Origin: Desulfobacterales bacterium
GTDB taxonomy: Bacteria > Desulfobacterota > Desulfobacteria > Desulfobacterales > Desulfobacteraceae
DNA: 11,681 bases
Assembly: GCA_022361315.1 (NCBI GenBank)
Contig: JAKSBB010000101.1
Coordinates: 1-11,681, forward strand
Direction of reading: 5' to 3'
Shown: one piece after another, positions 7,447 to 11,681 of the stretch
Position numbering within the stretch: the first letter of the stretch is position 1
Layout of the letters: every line of letters starts with the position of its first letter
Position numbers and translations under genes: made by a program
The notes under the pieces: model-generated
Told to the model about the DNA's origin: nothing
Seen by the model: the letters and a program-made list of their open reading frames with translations, nothing else
Database searches by the model: none

Positions 7447-7812
7447 TCAGATCCAGACGTCGTTATCCGCCGTAAGATCACCGCCGGTATCACCTGTGTT
7501 AACCACACCGGCTGGCTCTATGATCATGATCCGGCATTCCTCCGAAGCCACAGCGCAGTGGCGTTTGCCTTTGGGCACCACGAACCTTTCGCCGGGCCCC
7601 AGGGCCACACTGCCGTCTTCGAACCGGATCTCAAGGTTGCCCGCCATGACAATGAACACCTCATCGGTATCCGGGTGGTCGTGCCAGACAAACTCACCTT
7701 GGACTTTAGCCAGCTTGAACTGGTAGTCGTTCATTTGGGCAATCACCCGGGGGGACCAGTGCTCAGTGAACTTGCCGAACTTCTCCCGGAAATTGATGGA
7801 CGTGTATGTCAT
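7447..7812 (-). CDS. Small single-domain cupin protein
   Basis: 121 aa, about the size of a single cupin barrel. Motif 1 is G39-E-F-V-W-H44-D-H46-P-D-T-D-E51 with G58, motif 2 is G74-E-R-F-V-V-P80-K-G82-K-R-H85. H44, H46, E51 and H85 form the usual metal-binding set, so the metal site looks intact. Enzyme, binding protein or sensor cannot be decided from sequence. The start ATG 7812 has GGAAG close upstream. The gap to the preceding CNB protein stop is 13 bases, and it is the last gene before the terminator at 7361-7411. Position at the end of an antiporter operon suggests an accessory or ligand-related role (inference). Confidence 0.85.
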   Translation of the reverse strand: MTYTSINFREKFGKFTEHWSPRVIAQMNDYQFKLAKVQGEFVWHDHPDTDEVFIVMAGNLEIRFEDGSVALGPGERFVVPKGKRHCAVASEECRIMIIEPAGVVNTGDTGGDLTADNDVWI

Positions 7813-7825
7813 ATCTTCCTTGTCT

Positions 7826-8293
7826 TTAGCTGATGGCAGGATTAGACGCCAGGGACTCCATGAAGAGTTCCGTATGGCGGTTCATGCGTTTCTTGAACTT
7901 CTCCACCACTTTCTGCATTACGTTGTAGCCCGTGTCATAGTCGGATTTGAACAATTGCAGCAACTGGGCAGAGGCAATGGTAATCACCGTTGAATCCTCG
8001 GCACAGATGGCGGTATAGGTGGAGGGAGAATTTTCCAGAAGCGCCGAAACCCCGAAGGTCTGACCGGGTTGGAGTTCCTCCAGGGTATATGCCTGACCGC
8101 CAAGGGCCCTGCAATTGAGGAAAATCCGGCCGGAGACCAGCATGAAAATCAAATGCTGGGCCTGGTCCTGACGGATGAGGATGGCCTCCTCGTCAAAGCT
8201 TTCCAGCTGGGCCACTGTGGCGACTTTCTCAAGCACCTCGTCCGGCAGGGTACTTACAAAATTTATCTTCTTCAGATCTTTGATATCGACCAT
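7826..8293 (-). CDS. Stand-alone cyclic-nucleotide-binding-domain protein (CNB copy 1)
   Basis: 155 aa. Residues about 14-125 follow the CRP-type CNB beta-barrel: A-x-L-I-R, a F-M-L-V-S-G-R strand (50-56), L-Q-P-G-Q-T-F-G (74-81) and S-A-L-L. There is no HTH or other output domain; the C-terminus (about 120-150) is only an amphipathic helix. The phosphate-binding cassette is atypical. The usual F-G-E-x-A-L reads F-G-V-S-A-L (80-85), and the arginine of P-R-S/T-A is absent (S-P-S-T-Y-T-A). Canonical cAMP/cGMP binding is therefore doubtful. It shares the start M-V-x-I-K-D-L-K-x-I-N with the next upstream gene, pointing to tandem duplication. The start ATG 8293 has AAAGG upstream, 33 bases after the preceding stop. 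Confidence 0.85.
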   Translation of the reverse strand: MVDIKDLKKINFVSTLPDEVLEKVATVAQLESFDEEAILIRQDQAQHLIFMLVSGRIFLNCRALGGQAYTLEELQPGQTFGVSALLENSPSTYTAICAEDSTVITIASAQLLQLFKSDYDTGYNVMQKVVEKFKKRMNRHTELFMESLASNPAIS

Positions 8294-8326
8294 AATATTT
8301 ACCTTTCTTACCGTTGGGTCTGCGGC

Positions 8327-8833
8327 CTAATACACAGGCGTGAGCTGACTGATATCACCTATGCCCTGCCGCAGTTCGGGATGCTCGTCCAGAGTTTTCA
8401 TGATCATGTGTGCCCGTTTATCCATGGCTCTCTTGTACTGGCCGGCCACACCGGTCATGACGTGGTAGGCCAGTTCTTTGTTGGATTCGAACAATTCCAA
8501 CATGTGCGGCCCGTTGACGGTGATAACCTCGCAGGTCTCCTGACAGACGGCATCATAGGAAGCCGTAATCCCCGCCATAAGTGCGGAGGAACCGAAGGAC
8601 CGGCCGGACTGGAGGAGATCCAGAATCACGTCGATGTCTTCGTTCAGGGGGACACGCAGGGCCACCTGCCCCATAATCATCATATAAAAGGTATCGATAT
8701 CATCACCCGCAGCAAAGAGCGTGGTGCCTTCACCGTAGATGTTCAGCTGGGCTTCCTGACCGATGATCTCAAGCAGATGGTCAGGAACCTTCTTGAGCAT
8801 GTTTATCCGTTTCAGATCTTTTATTTTTACCAT
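8327..8833 (-). CDS. Stand-alone cyclic-nucleotide-binding-domain protein (CNB copy 2)
   Basis: 168 aa, homologous over its whole length to the CNB protein at 7826-8293. Barrel features: T-L-F-A-A-G-D (38-44), F-Y-M-M-I-M-G-Q-V strand (49-57), L-L-Q-S-G-R-S-F-G (73-81). The cassette reads F-G-S-S-A-L-M (80-86) and G-I-T-A-S-Y-D-A, so the cyclic-nucleotide-contacting glutamate and arginine are missing here too. A C-terminal helix with K-R-A-M-D-K-R-A-H follows, and no DNA-binding domain. The start ATG 8833 has AAAGGA upstream and lies 13 bases after the stop of the antiporter subunit gene, so it belongs to that operon. Likely soluble sensor or adaptor for the antiporter (inference). Confidence 0.85.
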   Translation of the reverse strand: MVKIKDLKRINMLKKVPDHLLEIIGQEAQLNIYGEGTTLFAAGDDIDTFYMMIMGQVALRVPLNEDIDVILDLLQSGRSFGSSALMAGITASYDAVCQETCEVITVNGPHMLELFESNKELAYHVMTGVAGQYKRAMDKRAHMIMKTLDEHPELRQGIGDISQLTPVY

Positions 8834-8846
8834 TTGGGTACGTCCT

Positions 8847-10619
8847 TTAGCTTAAGGCATAAATCAGGATGATAAATGTGACGGAGACAGCGGCACCAAG
8901 GCCGATGGGTACGGTTCCTTCCATCATATCGTTGTACAGCCGTTCTTTTCTGACGGCCAACCGTCTCCCCCGGTCTCCCTGAAGTAACCAAATATTGACG
9001 GCACAGAAAAGGGTGAGATTGACCACCATTCTGTTCAGAAAACCGGTCGCCCCCTTCACCGACGACATCAACACGGATTCGCTCACCCGGTTCAGGGTAT
9101 TAAGGCCCTTGTCAAGCACTGCATATGCCGCCCTGGCCGGGAGGCGATAGAACCAGTCCACGTCCAGATTGATAGATTTTATTTCAGGCGGATAGTAGCC
9201 GGAAAGAATCAGGAGGGCAAAGGCCAGCGCCCCGAACATCAGCAGTTGAAGCTGGCCCACAACATGAGCGCCAGTATAGGGCACATAATCCACGGTAAAG
9301 GGCAAAATGTTATACAACGGAGCGGGATAGGTCCCGATAAAGATACAGGCAAACGCGGCAATTCCCATTGCCAGCATCATGTTCCAGGAAGGATCCTTGG
9401 CCTTGAGCCCGGCATCGTGACCGAAAAAGGTAAAGAACGGCACCTTAATACCGGCATGGTGAAACACACCTGCCGATGCAAACTGGAGTACCAGGTAGAC
9501 CAGGATAAGCCCCTTATCAACGGTTGCGGTAACCACCATGGCTTTGGAGACAAAACCTGAAAACAGCGGGAAAGCCGAGATGGATGCCGCCCCCACAATA
9601 CAGAACAGGCAAGTCCACGGCATACTTTTATACAACCCGCCGATTTCCGTACATTTGATTTTTCCGGTTTCGTGAAGCACGGCGCCGGCCGCCATAAAGA
9701 GCAGCCCCTTGTATAAAATATGGCAAAACGCATGGGCCACGGAACCGTTCAGGGACAGTTCGGTGCCAATGCCGATCCCCACCAGCATAAACCCGATCTG
9801 GTTCAGAAGACTATAGGCCAGAACCCTTCGGATATCATTTTCCAGTACGGCGTAAAAAATGGGGACAAACACCATAAATGCCCCAACCCAGATCAAGAGT
9901 TCCGTGCCGGGAAATGTCCGTATCAAAAGGTAAACGGCGGATTTGGTTGTAAAAGCGCTTAAAAACACCGTTGAAGTCGGGGTACCCATGGGATAGGCAT
10001 CCGGCAGCCAGGCATGCAAAGGAATGGCCCCGGCGTTGAGTGCAATACCTATGAGCATCAGGTAAGAATCAAGTCCGTCCAGCCCCACATAATCAAAGGC
10101 AAATGTGCCGTTTTTCTGGAAGTACAGCACGATTCCAGCCAGCAGAAACAAACCGCCGACCAAATGCACCAGGATATAGCGGAACCCGGCTTGCCTGGAC
10201 TCTCTGGTGCGTGAGGCGATGATCAGGAAGGTGGAACTGACTGCCATGACTTCCCAGAACAGATAGAGGGATAGAAAATCCCCGGCCATGACAACCCCCA
10301 AGGTGGCACCGGCGTATATGATGCCGGCCACATGCTGAAGATCATCTTTTACCTTCAAGGCAAACAATATTCCCAAAAAGGCCATGAGCATGAATATATA
10401 ACTGAAAACCGTTGAGAGCCTGTCAATCCGGCCCATGAGAAGTTCGTATCCCCACAGGTTATAATTCCAGACATTGCCCGGAGACACCTGGGTGAATACC
10501 CAGAAACCGGCCACGGGAATCAGCAACATGTAAATGGACTTGGCCTTTCCCCTCAAAAAGGGGATCAGCATCGCTCCCACGATAAATATAAGTGCAGGCG
10601 GTATAAAGTTACTTGTCAT
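8847..10619 (-). CDS. MrpD/ND5-like proton-translocating antiporter subunit
   Basis: 590 aa, polytopic membrane protein of the ND2/ND4/ND5-MrpA/MrpD family (proton-conducting membrane transporter). Family landmarks: E123 in Y-L-F-W-E-V-M-A (TM5-type glutamate), L-H-A-W-L-P-D-A-Y-P (201-210), K226 in T-T-K-S-A-V-Y (TM7-type lysine), E260-N-D-I-R-R-V-L-A-Y-S, H296 and H300 with Y-K304-G-L-L-F, and F-S-G-F-V-S-K359. These are the buried charges that form the proton path. It is longer than a plain MrpD (~500 aa), with a C-terminal tail that includes D-V-D-W-F-Y-R (486-492) and a last membrane segment near 570-588. The ATG at 10619 overlaps the stop of the preceding 81-aa gene by 11 bases. Transported cation not determinable. 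Confidence 0.88.
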   Translation of the reverse strand: MTSNFIPPALIFIVGAMLIPFLRGKAKSIYMLLIPVAGFWVFTQVSPGNVWNYNLWGYELLMGRIDRLSTVFSYIFMLMAFLGILFALKVKDDLQHVAGIIYAGATLGVVMAGDFLSLYLFWEVMAVSSTFLIIASRTRESRQAGFRYILVHLVGGLFLLAGIVLYFQKNGTFAFDYVGLDGLDSYLMLIGIALNAGAIPLHAWLPDAYPMGTPTSTVFLSAFTTKSAVYLLIRTFPGTELLIWVGAFMVFVPIFYAVLENDIRRVLAYSLLNQIGFMLVGIGIGTELSLNGSVAHAFCHILYKGLLFMAAGAVLHETGKIKCTEIGGLYKSMPWTCLFCIVGAASISAFPLFSGFVSKAMVVTATVDKGLILVYLVLQFASAGVFHHAGIKVPFFTFFGHDAGLKAKDPSWNMMLAMGIAAFACIFIGTYPAPLYNILPFTVDYVPYTGAHVVGQLQLLMFGALAFALLILSGYYPPEIKSINLDVDWFYRLPARAAYAVLDKGLNTLNRVSESVLMSSVKGATGFLNRMVVNLTLFCAVNIWLLQGDRGRRLAVRKERLYNDMMEGTVPIGLGAAVSVTFIILIYALS

Positions 10620-10854
10620 AGTAATTCTCTTTTTTCATAACGATTAATCTCAGAATCTTGGCAAGAAAGATCAGCAGCACACAGGAAAAAAATCCATACA
10701 CTGCTGAGAATCCCTTTATGGTCTCAAAATAAAATGCCGGATGGGGGTGGATAAAAAATTCAGCGATGAGCAAAACCACCAGCGAACCATAGAAACCCAC
10801 CAGTAATCTTTTTACATTTTTCGGATTATCGAATATACCATGATCTTTTTTCAT
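10609..10854 (-). CDS. Small two-helix membrane protein of the antiporter operon
   Basis: 81 aa, not a named family that I recognise. Two hydrophobic segments (about 17-35 and 48-72) flank a short loop with H36-P-H-P39 and an acidic E44, and a basic tail follows. The start at ATG 10854 is chosen because GGGAGGA (10869-10863) sits 8 bases upstream; a longer frame beginning at 10908 would overlap the preceding gene and lacks a ribosome site. Its 3' end overlaps the start of the 590-aa antiporter subunit by 11 bases, so translation of the two is coupled. Placed between two proton-translocating subunits, it is probably a small structural subunit comparable in role to MrpE/F/G or NuoK-type proteins (inference; no homology to those is visible). 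Confidence 0.75.
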   Translation of the reverse strand: MKKDHGIFDNPKNVKRLLVGFYGSLVVLLIAEFFIHPHPAFYFETIKGFSAVYGFFSCVLLIFLAKILRLIVMKKENYYDK

Positions 10855-10904
10855 GGGTAGAGTCCTCCCGATATTAAGTTCAGAATGCAGGGCGTCAGTA
10901 AGGC

Positions 10905-11063
10905 TCAATGAGCCACACTACCGCCGAACACACCGGAAAAAGCAATGATTAAGTAGATAACGGACACCACTATAGAAATATAAAAGGCTGTTCGATATCC
11001 GGGAACCGGGTCATGTCCGAGCATTTCCCACTCTTGGTCATTATTTTTATCTTTTTCTGTCAC
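10905..11063 (-). CDS. 52-aa single-pass membrane protein of the antiporter operon
   Basis: A hydrophilic, charged N-terminus (about 1-16) is followed by G-H-D-P-V-P-G-Y-R and one membrane helix (about 26-46), ending F-G-G-S-V-A-H. The GTG at 11063 is chosen as start because a strong AAAGGAG (11075-11069) ends 5 bases before it. The in-frame ATG at 11078 includes that ribosome site in its own coding sequence and has none upstream. It starts 20 bases after the stop of the preceding subunit. A 5-bp hairpin GGCTC-ATT-GAGCC (10914-10902) covers its stop codon. No named family recognised; the position suggests an antiporter accessory subunit. Confidence 0.7.
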   Translation of the reverse strand: MTEKDKNNDQEWEMLGHDPVPGYRTAFYISIVVSVIYLIIAFSGVFGGSVAH

Positions 11064-11083
11064 AGTTTCTCCTTTCATAGGGA

Positions 11084-11681
11084 TTACATGCCAAGTCCCA
11101 GTTTGATCAATTGCACAAACATGTCCGGGAAGAAAAACAGAGCAATTGATGCAATGGCTGTAATCGTCAGGGGCACTACACAGCAAAAATTTGCTTCTTT
11201 AATGCCGGGTGCATTGTCTTCCTCCACCTCTGACCTGCCGAAAAACCCCTGGTAAATAATGGGCAGAAAATAAAAGGCATTGAGAAAAGAAGACAGGAGC
11301 AGCACAACCATAAACACGGAATGTCCGGATTCCAGAGTACCCAGGATCAGGTTCCACTTGGAATAGAAACCGCCGGAGGGCGGCAGACCGATAACGCCCA
11401 GTGTGCCGATGAAAAACGCCGCAAAGGTCAGGGGCATTTTTTTGCCCAGCCCCTTCATCTGGCTGATATATTTTTTACCTGTGGCCACATAAATGGCACC
11501 GGCACAGAAAAACAAGGTAATCTTTCCAAAGGCATGCATCAGGATGTGGATGACGCCACCCACAAGGCCTGTGGGGGACAGCAGGGCTACACCGAACACA
11601 ATATAAGAGAGCTGTGAAATGGTGGAGAAGGCCAGCCGCCGTTTCAGTTCATCCTGGGAAAGCGCGATACAGGATCCCACA
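11084..11681 (-). CDS. ND/MrpD-family proton-translocating subunit (partial, 5' end off right edge)
   Basis: The last 198 residues are visible; about 290 more are expected upstream of the window edge, and the GTG at 11680 is an internal valine, not a start. Family features: D-E-L-K-R-R-L-A-F-S-T-I-S-Q (local 10-23), the typical loop before TM8, then H45-I-L-M-H49-A-F-G-K53-I-T-L-F-F-C-A-G-A-I with the buried His and Lys, and G-L-P-P-S-G-G-F-Y-S-K-W. Several further hydrophobic segments follow, the last near the C-terminus F-F-F-P-D-M. It is a second antiporter/complex-I-type subunit, paralogous to the 590-aa protein downstream in the same operon. Confidence 0.88.
   Translation of the reverse strand, partial: VGSCIALSQDELKRRLAFSTISQLSYIVFGVALLSPTGLVGGVIHILMHAFGKITLFFCAGAIYVATGKKYISQMKGLGKKMPLTFAAFFIGTLGVIGLPPSGGFYSKWNLILGTLESGHSVFMVVLLLSSFLNAFYFLPIIYQGFFGRSEVEEDNAPGIKEANFCCVVPLTITAIASIALFFFPDMFVQLIKLGLGM

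Noticed and set aside
8069..8872. 267-codon plus-strand open frame across the CNB genes
   Set aside because: It is antisense to two clearly homologous CNB genes, has no recognisable family features, and arises from their codon usage.
10855..10908. Upstream start for the 81-aa membrane protein
   Set aside because: The longer frame overlaps the 52-aa gene and lacks a ribosome site; ATG 10854 has GGGAGGA.
11064..11186. Longer version of the 52-aa protein starting inside the preceding gene
   Set aside because: It would overlap 100 bases of the antiporter subunit; the strong AAAGGAG points to GTG 11063.
1..11681. CRISPR, IS element, tRNA or phage-like content
   Set aside because: No direct-repeat arrays, terminal inverted repeats, transposase or tRNA-like cloverleaf were seen by eye; coding is almost continuous housekeeping-type sequence.

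Overview
The window looks like a chromosomal stretch of an anaerobic, moderately GC-rich Gram-negative bacterium, most likely a Desulfobacterota (Desulfobacterales-type sulfate reducer or relative). That placement is inference. It rests on the rubrerythrin, the Mrp/complex-I-like antiporter genes, a Hanks kinase fused to a DUF1566 domain, and paired acetyl-CoA-synthetase/butyrate-kinase-like genes. I saw no rRNA, tRNA, CRISPR array, insertion sequence or phage gene.

Layout. (1) Positions 1-3130, minus strand: a two-gene operon. An acetyl-CoA-synthetase-family protein is followed 2 bases later by a butyrate-kinase-family protein with a 116-residue N-terminal extension; the latter runs off the left edge. 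Both keep the family fold signatures but have lost residues normally needed for catalysis. (2) 3131-3407: divergent promoter region. (3) 3408-5831, plus strand: a YdjM/DUF457-type membrane hydrolase, then rubrerythrin and a metallophosphoesterase that look co-transcribed. (4) 5810-7225, minus strand: a Ser/Thr protein kinase with a C-terminal DUF1566/Lcl domain. A single in-frame TAA interrupts it at the position of the hinge glutamate, so I call it a pseudogene as sequenced. (5) 7226-7446: the kinase promoter and a strong hairpin terminator with T-tracts on both strands. (6) 7447-11681, minus strand: one compact operon. In transcription order it holds a proton-translocating antiporter/ND-type subunit (5' end off the right edge), a 52-aa one-helix protein, an 81-aa two-helix protein, a 590-aa MrpD-like subunit, two tandem stand-alone cyclic-nucleotide-binding-domain proteins and a cupin.

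How it may work together. The right-hand operon reads as a membrane cation/proton antiporter module with its own small subunits, plus two soluble CNB-fold sensors and a cupin that could couple it to a ligand. Both CNB proteins lack an output domain and the usual phosphate-binding residues, so the ligand is probably not classical cAMP. The left-hand pair looks like a repurposed acyl-CoA/acyl-phosphate enzyme couple. These two modules, together with the interrupted kinase, are the most interesting parts of the window.
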